Shown here one piece after another: positions 34,228 to 46,217 of a DNA stretch of 64,000 nt; position 1 is the first letter of the stretch; every line of letters starts with the position of its first letter. This DNA comes from Batkoa obscura (Eukaryota; Entomophthoromycota; Entomophthoromycetes; Entomophthorales; Batkoaceae), in assembly GCA_030770535.1 (NCBI GenBank), contig JASVEC010000001.1, positions 558,001 to 622,000 on the forward strand, in the 5' to 3' direction. The translations under genes and the position numbers were made by a program. The notes under the pieces were generated by a model. It was not told the DNA's origin. It did not search any database and saw only the letters and a program-made list of their open reading frames with translations.

Positions 34228-36060
34228 ATGATAGCATCGAGTAATAATAATTTATTACAACAAACGGAGAGTATTAAGCACGATATAGAAAAAGAAGTAT
34301 TACAAAATAATAATAATGGGTTTTCAAAGGAAGAGTTATTGACGATTGAGTTAGATAAAGCTATTAAAAATAACACCGATATCAATTTACAATTTGATTT
34401 TTTAAAAAAGGTAGATTTTCTTTTACTTTAGTTTTACTTAAATAGATTTATTTTTATTTTATTTTTATTAGAAATATTCGGGTTTACAAGAGGAATTAAA
34501 TAATGCTTTAGAAGCTCAAAGTAAACTAGAAAAACAATTTTATAAGTTGGAAGCCGAATTAGATTTAAGTAAAGAAGCGGAGTTGGAAAATAATAAAAAA
34601 ATTCGAGAAATGGAAGCTAAGTTAACAAATGAAGTAAGTGATTAATTTTTTTATATCATTTACAATTATTTATCGTTTATAAAAAAAAGACCAAATCCTT
34701 TGAACAAGATAAAACCAAATTTTCACAACGAGAAGAGCACTTAAAAGAACAATTAAAAAATCTCCACAATCAATATAAAGAAAAATTAGCCAATAATTCC
34801 ACCTCACCACGACCCACACGTACACGTTCAGTCTCAGTCAATTTTATACCCAGTAATTTCGGTCATTTCAATGAGCCAGAAGAAGAAGATATCAATAATA
34901 AAGATCCCTCTGATCGTACGGAAGCTTCCTTAGTGCATGAAAATAAAGTAGCTAATCGAACAATACGCCAACAATTAAAAGAGATAGGGGAATTAAAAGG
35001 AACAGTTAAACAATTAAATCAACAAGCTGTTGAACAAAAGGAATTATATATTAAACAAATTAGTACTTTAAAAGAGGAAGTACAACAGTTGATTTTATCT
35101 AATAATAAATTATTAGAAGATAATGAATCGTATCAATTTTTATTACAAGAAAAAACATTAAAGGGCCAATTTTCTTTAAATCAATTTGACTCCACTCCAA
35201 ATTTACAACCTCAAGAATTATTTAATAATCCATCTAATTCCAATAATAGTTTAGGTGCTAATTTAGGTACTGCCTTAAGTAATATTGATTCGGATGAAGA
35301 AGAAGATAGTGATATTAAATTTATTAATTCGAGTCATCAACAAAAAGATGAGTTAAAGTTCCTTAAGGATGAAAATAAAGCATTAACTTTATATATTACC
35401 AAAATATTAGCTAAAATTATGAGTAATCCGGTACTAGCGGATGCTATTACTAATAATGCGGATACTATATCAACTAAAGAAAGTAAAGAAATTTTACCTG
35501 GAAATAGTATCAAATCCAAAGAGGTTAAAGAAAATAAAGAATCTAAAGATACAAAATCTAAAGAAACTACCACTAATAAAAATAATATTAGTCGATTTTC
35601 TTTCTTTTCCCCTACCTTTACAGCACAAACACCACCCACCAATTTATCCGTCACAGCTAATTCTGCTAACCCAGGAAGAGTTTCTTTTGATTTACCTAAA
35701 CCCAATAGAGAAGAACATTTAAAACCTAGTCGGAATTCAACTGATAGTATCGACCTTACTCGAGAACCATTAACAATGATACGAGAAGAAAGTAAACAAA
35801 GTGTTAAAGGAAAAGAAAATAGTGTACGTACTAGAAGAGCAAAATCCATGTCAGTTAGTAGTATTAATTCAAATTTGGATGGAGAAAAAGGAGAAAATTT
35901 GACAAGCCCTAGTATCTTTAGTTTTAGAACTGCATTTAAGAGGATTGCCGTTCCTTGGAAACAAAGTAATAGTAAATTGAGTGGCTCAGATGGTGAAGGA
36001 AATAACGTTGAGGTTAAGAAGGAAAGTACCAATAATAAGGAAAAGGATACTCCTGAGTAG
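34228..36060 (+). CDS. Conserved fungal coiled-coil protein, function unknown
   Basis: 571 residues from three exons: 34228-34410, 34472-34633, 34690-36060 (GTAGAT, then GTAAGT donors). Residues about 60-180 are heptad-like coiled coil. A conserved-looking block at about 204-276 includes IRQQLKEIGELKG, then LKEEVQQL and NESYQFLLQEKTLKG. I recall this pattern from uncharacterised coiled-coil proteins of other fungi but cannot name a function. The rest is Ser/Asn/Lys-rich and probably disordered and phosphorylated (RTRRAKSMSVSS). An Arg-Ser motif near 160 (RTRSVSVNF) may be a kinase site. It has no signal peptide or TM, so it is probably cytoplasmic or nuclear. Confidence 0.75.
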
Positions 36061-36352
36061 AGAATTGAGTAGAAGTTTTATCTCTTATATGATCCCAGTT
36101 TTTTTTGTTATTTTACATCTTAAAGTTTAATTACGATCTGTCTCTTCTTTTTTTTATTCTATTTTTATATTTCATTATTAAAATTTTATAAATTGAATAT
36201 TAACCTTTTTTTTTGAAATATTTATTCTTGAATTTTTTTCAATAATATGATTTAATCTTGATATCGTATTTGAAATAAAAAATCGATAGATATAAACATT
36301 AGTTTATTTTATCCCAATTTGAATTTGAATCAAAAAATCAAAAACAAACAAA

Positions 36353-36883
36353 ATGGCCAAAATAGTAATTTTAATTATGGGTGTTAGTGGTAGTGGAAAG
36401 AGTAGTATTGCATCCAAATTAAGTCAACATTATAACATATCTTATATTGAAGCGGATGATTACCATAGTGATAATAATAAACAAAAAATGAAGTTAGGTC
36501 ATCCATTAACTGATCTTGATCGTCAACCCTGGTTATTATCTTTAAGTAAAGCATTAAAAACCCATCCAAATGATACAGTAATCTTAGCTTGTTCTGCTTT
36601 AAAAAAAGAATATAGAAATAAGTTAAAGGAAAGAATTGAAAGATTTATTATTGTTTATTTAGATTTAGAATATGAAACTATTTATCAAAGATTAATGTTA
36701 AGGAAAAATCATTTTATGGGCACTAATTTATTAAGATCTCAGTTTGATACATTAGAATTACCTGATGAAAATAAGGAGGAGGATGTTCATTTAATAAATA
36801 TTAAAGCAGAAGATGATATTGAGGATATTGTTGGATTTATAGTACCAGTTTTAGATAAGTTAAATTTGAATTTAAAGAAATGA
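36353..36883 (+). CDS. Gluconokinase (EC 2.7.1.12)
   Basis: 176 residues, single exon, usual length for the GntK/Idnk family. It phosphorylates D-gluconate with ATP to 6-phosphogluconate, feeding the pentose phosphate pathway in the cytosol. Motifs in order: P-loop GVSGSGKS at 10-17; EADDYH at about 34-39; GHPLTDLDRQPWL with the substrate-binding Asp/Arg; ACSALKKEYR; LRKNHFM; and LLRSQFDTLELP. All are typical of the family. Start supported by the P-loop lying ten residues in, and by the preceding AACAAA context. It lies 292 bp downstream of the coiled-coil gene on the same strand. Confidence 0.95.
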   Translation: MAKIVILIMGVSGSGKSSIASKLSQHYNISYIEADDYHSDNNKQKMKLGHPLTDLDRQPWLLSLSKALKTHPNDTVILACSALKKEYRNKLKERIERFIIVYLDLEYETIYQRLMLRKNHFMGTNLLRSQFDTLELPDENKEEDVHLINIKAEDDIEDIVGFIVPVLDKLNLNLKK

Positions 36884-37033
36884 TGAAATAATTCGAATTG
36901 ACCAATGAGAACTAGAGTAAAGAGAATCAATTGGAATAAATAATGATTTTTTTTGATTTTATTTTTGATGATTATTAGTTTTATGCATTTTATTAATTTT
37001 TAATATTTTTTAAATTTAACACATTATTAAAAG

Positions 37034-38829
37034 ATGAATAACGAAACACCTGAAAAAATTATTAAAAAACTCAAGCAACAAAATGATATTTCAGAAACAT
37101 CAACTACATTAAATAATTCAAGAGAAACAAAAACACGAAATGAAACGAAAAAAGAAAATGTTAAAAAAAAAGTACAATTGATTTATAATAACGCATTATT
37201 TATGTTAGATAAAGGCAATAATACAAGTTGTATTAAAGGAGATGAATTAAAAGATCCAATTAAATTATTTTATCCTTTCTTATTATTGAAGGATACTCAG
37301 CCTGAATTGGGGTTTTTTATTAATAAAATGGATGAAAATGGATATACTAATTTAATTATGGAACAATATTGTAAGTTTTTAATTTAATTTAAATTTAATT
37401 TAATTTAATTTATAAATATTAATAAAGTAAATTTTTATTTTTAGACAATATATTAAAAAAGAAAGAAATGAAAAAAGAATTTGATAATAAAAATTCAGAA
37501 GGTTATAAATTAATGAAAAATTTATATAATTGTATATCAACGGATATGATTAAATTGGCTATTAATTCATGTTTACTTAATATATTTAACCCATCGATTT
37601 GTTTGGTTCAAACTTGGTAATTTAATATATTATTTTATTTATATTAATATGATTATTATTAATAGTGATCCTGAAGTTGATAATGAAAAAGTAAATTATT
37701 ATTATCAATCAATTTAACTTATTTACTAATATTATTAATTAGAAATAGTAATTTAAATTTTATTTATAATAGTAATATACTAAATTATACTTATTATTTA
37801 TTTTATTTATTATTTGTAGTATTGTATGTTTTATTGTATGTTTTAATTAGAATAATAATTAAATTATTAGGTTGATGCCCTTAGTCATCATTTTGTACAG
37901 TCACCTAAATCAAGGGTAGCTATATTTAATTGGTAATTTAAATTAATATAATACTATTTTAATTAAAGTAATTCATATAATTAGGGATTTATGTCATAGT
38001 AATAAATATAGAACTAATTAAATTATTATGACAATATATTAAATTTTAAATCAGGTAAAGAAATTGAAAATAATTTTAATGATAAAGAAGATGTATTAGT
38101 AATTAGTATTAATACAATAACAAATAATCAAAGTAGAAATAATGGAAATGAAGAATTAAATAAAAACAAAATAAGAAAGTAAGTTTATATTTCATATTAA
38201 TATCAAAATTGAATTTATTAATTATTTTTATTTAAGGAATATTAATTTAGATTTAGAATTTAATAATACAATTAATCAAGATATTTTATTTCTATTTCAT
38301 CAACTTTTATTACCAATATTATTGGAGTTTAATCCAGATTTTATTTTAAGTAATTAATTAATTAAATTATTTATATTTATGTTGATAATAATATTATAGT
38401 ACCAACACATTTTAATAGAAACGATAGTAAGTTTATCTATATAATTTTATATTTATAATTAAATTTAATAATTGAATATTAAATAGAATATAAACAATTG
38501 AATACAAGTACTTATGTTCATTTATTATATTATTTATCAATGGTACAAAAAGGGAAACTAATCTTATCAGTGGAAGTAAGCAGTATAACACCATTAATAT
38601 TTAATTAATTTTAATAATTCTTATTAAATTAACCTTTAATATTATTAAATAGGTAGATAATTCCATTGAAAACATTAAAAATATAATGGAAGAATGTGTC
38701 AAATTATTTATGGGCAAAAATATCAATGATAATGATATATTAGTGAATTATAAACCTTCAGGAAAAATTATTTCAATAGTCAAAGCATTTAATAATAGAT
38801 TTAAAAAATATTGGATGTTTTTAAGTTAA
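37034..38829 (+). CDS. HDAC-like pseudoenzyme, divergent paralogue of the adjacent class II HDAC
   Basis: Splicing gives 379-386 residues. Exons: 37034-37370, 37445-37616, 37666-37690, (possible 37743-37747 and 37820-37835), 37871-37932, 37985-37998, 38055-38178, 38237-38349, 38400-38426, 38487-38575, 38653-38829. Exons of 25, 62, 14, 113 and 27 nt equal their counterparts in the HDAC at 39302, in the same phases. Alignable fold segments include SRVAIFNWDLCH, DVLVISI, LLLPILLEFNPDFIL and KLILSVE. Active-site positions are changed: the His-His pair becomes Pro-Glu, DVHHG becomes DLCHS, SAGFD becomes PTHFN, and EGGY becomes EVDN. It therefore cannot be a normal deacetylase. The open frame and splice sites look maintained, so it may be a partner or regulator of its neighbour. 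The N-terminal 45 residues are Lys/Glu-rich. Confidence 0.7.
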
Positions 38830-39301
38830 TTTGTTGAGAAGTTAAAATATTAGTTGTTACCTTTAAATAGATTTATTATTTTGTTTTTAGCTTCTTTTAT
38901 ATTTTATTTGTTTAATAGAATAGCTTGAATATATTTTGTTTTATTGAGTAATTAGTATTTTTCTAAAATTTAGTTGATTCAACCACTATCTTATTTTGAT
39001 GACATCTCCTATTCCTTCATATTATTTATTATATTTTGTTTTATAAACAGTTAATTTGTAGTATTAAACTCTTTTAAAAATAAACTTAATTAATTTTTAT
39101 TAGTTTAATCATTTATCATGTCTATTTAATTAACTTTATTAATATTAGAGTTGAAATTTTTGATTTTATTTTATAATAAAGAAATTCAAAGCTGATTGGT
39201 TTACTATTCTAAAAACTAAACTGCATTACATAACATTATAAAAACAACAGCCTAGTTGTTAAAACTCAATTTTCATTTTCAATTTTTCAATTCGTCTAAA
39301 A
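38830..39301. other. Spacer between the two HDAC-family genes
   Basis: 472 bp, AT-rich, containing the HDAC promoter. No other feature seen. Confidence 0.5.
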
Positions 39302-41140
39302 ATGAATGATAGCACAGTAAGTCAACTCAAATATCCAAAACAATAATTTCACTCAACATCAATTTTCAATTAGAAAAAAGAACAAGAAACATTACTATCG
39401 GAGCTTACACATAGGACTGGAATAGTATATGATGCACGTTTGTTAAATCATGATCAAATAGATCAAGCTTCTGGAATTCATCCAGAAAATCCAGTACGAA
39501 TTTACAAAATTTATAAATTATTACAAGAATTAGATTTATTAAAGAAAATGAAAAATATACCATGTAGAGAAGTGAATGATTTCGAAATTTTATATTACCA
39601 TGATAGAGAACATTTAGAATTTATGCAAGATACAGAAAGTAAGTTAAAGGATTTGTGAATTTAATTTAAAAAGATGAAGGAGGCTAATATCAATTTTTTA
39701 TTTATAGAATTAAGCTTAAAGAGATTAAAAGAATTGACTCAAGATGGAGATTCTGTTTATTTTAATAAAAGTACTCATTTTTGTGCACGATTATCGTGTG
39801 GTGGAGTACTTGAACTGCTTAAAGAAATTGCATTAAATAATATTAGTAATGGTATTGCAGTAGTTAGACCGCCGTAAAAATTTACTTCAAATATGTATAA
39901 ATTATATAAAGGGTATTAATCGATTTTTGTTAGTGGTCATCATGCAGAGAAAAAAAATGTAATTTTATTGTTTATATAAGAATGTTAAATATGTTTTATT
40001 AATAAATTATTTTTTAGGCAATGTAATATTTGGGATTTGCTTTTTTAAATATAAAAATTAGGTTTTAATGCTTTTTTAAAAGGGGATTTTGTTTCTTTAA
40101 TAATGTTGTAAGTCAATTCATAAATTATAATAAATGGTTATAATAATTAATAATTAAGGTTATTGGAGTAGAAAAATTAAGACGAACATATGGAGTTAAA
40201 AAAGTATTAATATTAGATTGGTAATAAATATTAAAATATTTAAAATAATATTATATAATATTAATTAAATTAAGGGATGTACATCATGGTATAAATAAGA
40301 TAAATAAAATAAGATGAATAAAAAAACTAAATAAAATAATAAAGGAAACGGAATTGAAGATGCATTTATTAATGAAAAAGATATACTTTATATATCATTA
40401 CATCGATATGGTAATGAATTTTATCCAATGACTGGACATCCAGCAGATATTGGTAGAGGAGAAGGTATTGGAAGGTAATTCATCATAAAATTAAATAAAA
40501 TATTAAAATAATATTAAATATAATAGAAATGTAAATATTGCCTTTACTGAAAAAGAAATGGGAGATGCCGATTATATTTATGCTTTTATTAAAGTGGTGA
40601 TGCCAATGGCTATGGAATTTAATCCTGAATTGGTTGTTAGTAAGGTTTAATATTATCTAATTATTATAACTTTTTTTAAAATAGTTATTCTTTTTAATAG
40701 TTTCTGCTGGATTTGATGCAGCTAAAGGTAATTTTAAAAATAAAATTAATACTTTTATATAAATTGATATAAAAAATAAGGTGATCCTATCGGAGAATTT
40801 AAAGTAACTCCTGATGGTTATGCAATGATGACTTATTTATTGAAAGGATTAGCTAATGGTAAATTAGCAGTTTGTTTGGAAGTAAATAAAATATTTATTT
40901 ATTCTAATAACTAAATTGAATTAATTTTATTTTTAATAGGGGGGGTATAATCCAGATGCAATTGCTAAATCAGTTTTAGCAGTATGTAAAGTATTATTAG
41001 GTGATATACCCAATACAATTGAATTTGAAGATGTAAGTGAAAAGGGTAAAAAAGATGTTTATGAAGTAATTAGTCATCATGCTAAATATTGGAATTGTAT
41101 GAGATCAGCTGCTAAAATTTTAAATTTAGAAAGCTATTAG
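39302..41140 (+). CDS. Class II histone deacetylase (Hda1/HDAC6-type catalytic domain)
   Basis: 382 residues from 13 exons: 39302-39316, 39374-39638, 39708-39873, 39934-39958, 40018-40022, 40083-40107, 40159-40220, 40275-40288, 40345-40474, 40527-40639, 40701-40727, 40781-40881, 40940-41140. Motifs: TGIVYD and HPENPVRI near the N-terminus; general-base pair RPPGHHAE (His151-His152); MGFCFFNN; zinc ligands Asp189 and His191 in DWDVHHGNG; MGDADYIYAF (class II style); Asp279 in SAGFDA; Tyr319 in EGGY. All catalytic residues are present. It removes acetyl groups from histone (or other) Lys residues, using zinc. It lacks the C-terminal Arb2 domain usual in fungal Hda1, so it is a single-domain enzyme. 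It lies downstream of and parallel to its dead paralogue, and convergent with the shugoshin-like gene. Confidence 0.92.
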
Positions 41141-41337
41141 ATATATATGTGTATATATGAAAATTAGCTAATTAAATTTAGTTTTACTTTTTATACTTTT
41201 ATTTTAATAAATTAAGCTATGAATAAAGGAGTATAAAAAATTAAATACTTTTGAATTTTTATAATAATAAATTAGCAAATGCAGTATAAGGAATTAGATA
41301 TTCAAATAATCATAACAATAAAGAAACCATCAACATT

Positions 41338-42584
41338 TTAGGTTTTCATTAATTTCCTAGCACGTCTTGACCCAGCTTTAAAAAACATTTTGCCTTTTAA
41401 AATAGTATAATTAATCCTTTTTTGTTTTCTTAAGTTACGTGGATATTTTTCTACTTCTTCTTTTTCTTTTTCTTTTTCTTCTTCTTTTTCTTTTTCTTTT
41501 TCTTTTTCTTTTGCTTCTTTTTCTTTTCTTTTGTTTACCCTCATCTCTTGCATTTCCTTTTTATTGATCGGAACTACAGATAAACCCGAACCCTTTTTAT
41601 TTACTTTTAATTGTTCACTAACTTGCATTTGTGATTTATTAGTATCTTCACTTTGTAAATCTTTTCTCTTCACAGTTTGTAAATTATTTCTTTCTACATC
41701 TTGTAAATTATTTCTACTTTCCATTGTAATTTTATTTCTTTCCACAGCTGATAAACTTTCTCTTTTTGTACTATTCATTTGATTACTTAATTTGACTATT
41801 TGTTTCTCATTGTTTTCATTGAAAGATAGAAAACTAAGTTGCTCCTTATCTGTTAAACTCAAGCTTTCTAAAGGTGGAAGTTCAATACTTTTATCCATAA
41901 CATCCTCTTTATCAATTTCATTTTCTATATTCAAACTATTATTGTTGCTCAATTCCAAGGACACCAATGGTGACAATAAGTCAGTAATTGGTAAGTTTAA
42001 TTTTTTACAAAATTCTAAATTCACTTTTTTGGTGTTCTTAGATACATTTAATAAATCCAATCCTTGTTGTTTAATCATCTTAGTCATATTACTTTGTTTC
42101 AATAATAAATCTTGAATCACTATATTTTGTAAACTTAATTTACTTTCTAATTCTTGAATTTTGAGATTGGATTGATTAAGGGATAAAGAAAGTTCCACAG
42201 ATTGTACTTTTAATGAAGTGTTTTCTGTTTCTAGTTTTTGACGATGGAGTTTGGAGTGATTATGGCTTCTGTAGGAGAGTGTTAATAGGTTTATTTATGA
42301 GTTGATGACTATAAAAGATAATACTTACCTAGCTAACTCACTATTTTTAGTTTTGAGGTTTTTTATTAATTCTATAAAACAAAAAAGTACAATTAGTAAA
42401 TTTTAAATCTTAATATGATTTATTCGAATCTTTTTTTACCTTCATATTGACGATACCTTTTATCAGCAAATTTATCTAAATATGGTTGATATTTTATAAC
42501 TTCTTCTTTCTTTTTATATGGTTTTGGAAGACTTGTGGTGGAGAATAATTCATCCCTTTTATGGAGAGATTTATAGTTAGACAT
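41338..42584 (-). CDS. Shugoshin-like coiled-coil protein
   Basis: 372 residues from three exons on the complement: 42440-42584, 42329-42371, 41338-42268. Near the N-terminus, residues about 48-110 form a coiled coil with KTKNSELARSHNHSKLHRQ, like the shugoshin N-terminal dimerisation region that binds PP2A. The middle is acidic and repetitive, including NNLQTVKR-type repeats and a Lys-Glu tract coded by TTTTTC hexamers on the + strand. Near the C-terminus, residues RNLRKQKRINYTILKGKM resemble the basic shugoshin C-box, which binds phosphorylated H2A. Shugoshin protects centromeric cohesin. Such motifs are short, so a generic coiled-coil protein remains possible. Confidence 0.5.
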
Positions 42585-43235
42585 TAGAGAGAGTTGAATT
42601 TGGTTTTTTCTTTTTCTTTGGTTGAGTTGAAGTAAATTGATTAAAAAAAGAATGAAGAAAATGTTTTATTACAAAAGTAATAACAATTTGGTAGACTGCA
42701 AAGTTTCAAATGATCAAATTAAGATGATTGGTTGAATTGTGATGAGAAATTGAGTAGAAAATTGGAAAACAGTCACGTTTATTTTTAAAAAGATCCTTTT
42801 ATTAAAAAATTTAATTAATTATATTCAAATAAAAATTTTGATAATAAAAATCCAATTTTTAACATTAATAATATCATTATTATCATCTTCATCACTATTT
42901 TAAGTTTTCATTATTATCATAATTATTATTTCTAATAATAAATAATAATAAAAATACATTTTTGTTATTTCTTAATAGTTTCAAAAGAATGAATTAAATT
43001 TAGTTCAAATTTTTCAAAATACTAAAAAAAGAAAAGGTAGCATTTAATAATTTTCTAGCATAAAAAATGATTTGACGCAAGCTTAATAATTCCATTACAC
43101 TAAAAATTGTCTTTTGAAACTTACGAAATTTAAAGAGTAAGAAAACCAATATAAATATAAAAAGTAAATACAACAAATAGTAAAATTAATAGTCACAATT
43201 ATAAAACATAAAATAATAAAAATAATTAAGAGAAA
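42585..43235. other. Divergent promoter region (shugoshin-like / Chs7)
   Basis: 651 bp AT-rich sequence between head-to-head genes; no further gene seen. Confidence 0.5.
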
Positions 43236-44374
43236 ATGAAATTTGGTAGTTACATTGAAGTATGTGATTCAAGTGCATTAAGTATTTGTAATTTACTCAA
43301 TAATTCCACTGGTTTATCAACCAAATGTTATACTCGTACCTATCAATGGTTTAACTCCTATTTATTTGAATATTGTTATTTTTTTATATATTTAATTGCT
43401 TTTATTATGCTATCAATTATTTTATATAATTTAAAAAAGAAAACAATGACAGAAGGTAAGTATTAATAATATTATAATAAATTATTTTTTTATTGATGAT
43501 AAATTATTAGTAGTTAAAAATATGATAATTTTTTTTTATCTCTATTTATTCATGTTGACTGTGGATTCAGTAACTATTACGAATATCATACCGTCAAATT
43601 CAGGGTTTTATACAGTAAGTTTAATTAGATATTATATTATTATATGAAACTAATAATATTATTATTATAGTTTTTAGTACTTTTGAATACTTCTTTAAAT
43701 TTAAGTTTATCAATCTTTTTATTTTTAACTGGATTATTAAATTTTCCATTTGTATTAAAAGTTAATCGGATCAATTTAGTAAGTTCTTCATCCTCATATC
43801 TTTAAACTAATATTAACATTAATATTACTATTATTATTAGTACATCAAACTCACTTCATTAAGTTTATTTTTAATAATGTTTTTAATTAGTATATTAACT
43901 ATTAAAAATATGGGAGGATTAGATTCTAAAAATCCATCTTTATTATGGTTTCTTCATTTATTATTACCCAATTTATTAATTACATTATATATAATATCTC
44001 AATTATGTTTTACTTTTTATTATATTGAAAATCGATGGGCATTAGGTAAATTCTATATGTTAAATAATAATAATATAATATTAACTATTAATTTTATTTT
44101 ATTATTACTATTATTATTATTAATTCATTATAATAATATAGGTGATATTATTATAGGTTATTTATTTTATTTATCAGGTTTATTATTTTTATCTGTATTA
44201 TCAATACCATTATGTCAATCCTTTAAACATTATTTAGATGGTATATTTTTCTTTCAAGTTAGTCAATTATGTAGTATTATGATGTGTTATAAATTTATTG
44301 ATGGGATTACTACTACTGATTTAGAATTTATTATGTTACCTTTGGATTTAAAAAATAGTTTGTCATTGGATTAA
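43236..44374 (+). CDS. Chitin synthase export chaperone, Chs7 family
   Basis: 321 residues from four exons: 43236-43455, 43511-43614, 43671-43778, 43841-44374. Chs7 is a multi-spanning ER protein required for chitin synthase (Chs3-type) to fold and leave the ER. Family marks: MKFGSYIEVCDSSALSIC at the N-terminus, followed by TKCYTRT and a Phe-Glu pair before TM1; MLTVDSV; IIPSNSGFY; IENRWALG at about 206-213; KHYLDGIFF at about 273-281; and DGITTTDLEF near the C-terminus. About seven hydrophobic segments, as in the family. Length is close to the yeast protein. Its likely client, a class IV chitin synthase, is encoded 11 kb downstream on the other strand. Confidence 0.88.
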
Positions 44375-44919
44375 TTATATTATGTTTATTGAAATAAAAG
44401 TTTTAAGATAAGTTAATTTATTATTTATTGCTTTCAAAATAATAATAGAATATAATTAATTTTTAACTCAATTACAAATTAAATATTAGTAGTCGATATA
44501 TAAATAACTCTTATTATAATAATAGTCCTAAATTCCTCATAACATTAATTCATTAAAATATTTCTAAAGTTGAAGTTGGGTTTACATATGAAGATATATT
44601 AAAAATTAGATTAATAAAGTAAATTCTTGTTGAATATTGTAACAAAAAATTGATTTAATTGAGTTTGAAAAAATTAAAAAGTTGGGAAAATAACAACCAA
44701 TTATAAAAGAATAATTGGGATGGGATTCCAATTTTATTGAATGAATTAAACCAATGAAACAAAAGCCCCACTGTATCATCCAATGAACTTCAACTAAATA
44801 ATAAACTTCAAATTTAGCTCAAAATTTCAAAAAAACCAAACTTCGAAATCTGAGATAATCTAAACAATATAATCTTTGATTAAACTACTTTCTATACAAC
44901 TAAAATAGAGCAATAAAAG
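44375..44919. other. AT-rich spacer and ACP promoter
   Basis: 545 bp, no gene seen. Confidence 0.5.
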
Positions 44920-45427
44920 ATGCGTTATTTAAGATCTTTGACCAGTTTAAAATTATTCAATGGAAGAAATTTAATAAAATCCAATATGATTGTAAATAAT
45001 CAAAGTTTACGTTTTTATGGTGCTCCAAGTGGTAACCCAAAGTTAATAATTCAAGAAAGAGTTTTGGATTTATTGAAGGACTTCGATAAAGTTGATCAAG
45101 GTTTAGTAAGTTTTTTTATATCACGTTATTTATTATTCTATTAGTTTTATAATTAACGATAATAAATTTTTATTTTAATCATATTTCTATAACAAGTTTA
45201 TTTTGTTCATTCATTAACAAGACAATAATTAATCCTTTCTCTTTTTTTAGCTCACTGCTGAAGCCCATTTAACCAAAGATTTAAAATTGGATAGTTTAGA
45301 TACAGTTGAAGTTATTATGGCAGTTGAAGAAGAATTTTCTATTGAAATACCGGAACATGATTCAGTTGAAATTAAAACTGTTAAAGACGTTATTGAATAT
45401 ATTAGTTTAAGAAATGACGCTGTTTAA
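44920..45427 (+). CDS. ACP1: Mitochondrial acyl carrier protein
   Basis: 120 residues from two exons (44920-45105, 45251-45427). Residues 1 to about 35 form a basic, amphipathic mitochondrial targeting sequence (MRYLRSLTSLKLFNGRN). The carrier domain follows, with KVDQG, then DLKLDSLDTVEVIMAVEEEF. Ser77 in the DSL motif would carry the 4'-phosphopantetheine arm. It serves mitochondrial type II fatty-acid synthesis (lipoic acid precursor) and, in many fungi, is an accessory subunit of respiratory complex I and binds LYR proteins. Length and exon joint fit the family. High confidence. Confidence 0.95.
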
Positions 45428-46217
45428 AGAGTTTAAAGTATGAAGACTTAAAAAATAAAGTAACATTTTTTACAATATCTGGTTTTTGATGTTTTAACGT
45501 TTACTTTTTCAATTTAAGCTTTTAATTCTTATGGTAAGGCTTCTTGGTGTTATTGAGTTTGTTTATTATATTGTGTTTTTATGTTGAGTGTCTTTCATTG
45601 ATCTCAAATTAGTAGTTTGAACTATTTAATTGTTTTTAATACAAAACAAAAATATAATTTATTATCAATGTTTACTTCATATAAGTGTCATAGATAATTG
45701 ATATCATATGAAAGTTGATCTAATAGTTATAATTTGAAAGTATTGCTTTTGTATCAATAAGAAATATATTCATATCGTTAGTTATGTAGAATAGAAAATA
45801 GGGAATAGCTTGGCTTACTTTTATATTATATTAATAAAACAAATAAATAAAATGTATAATAAAAAATTAATTTTCACTTGTAAATATATAATTGAATATC
45901 ATAATAACAAATATGATAAATTATTTTTATTTATTATCTATAGTAATAACATGATTCAATTCAATGATCAATTGACTTAAACTTAAAAACCGGTAAAACT
46001 TGATAACCGATAGATTAATTTTATTAATAAAAATAGATACAATAACAGAGAATTCAATAAGACAACGAAATAAACATAAGTTCAATTAACCAACAAGAAA
46101 TAGTTTATTATAGTTAGTAAACAAAAGAAGGAGGGGTAGAGTGGAGGAGGTGTATAGTATTAAACCGTTAAAAATAGAAACAAGAGAGATGAAAAAATGT
46201 AAACCAACCACACCAAC
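45428..46217. other. Convergent 3' region (ACP and thioesterase)
   Basis: 790 bp, AT-rich. No further gene seen. Confidence 0.5.

Noticed and set aside
35337-36032. 231-codon minus-strand frame opposite the coiled-coil gene
   Set aside because: Antisense shadow of exon 3; no intron or promoter logic, while the plus strand has a conserved block.
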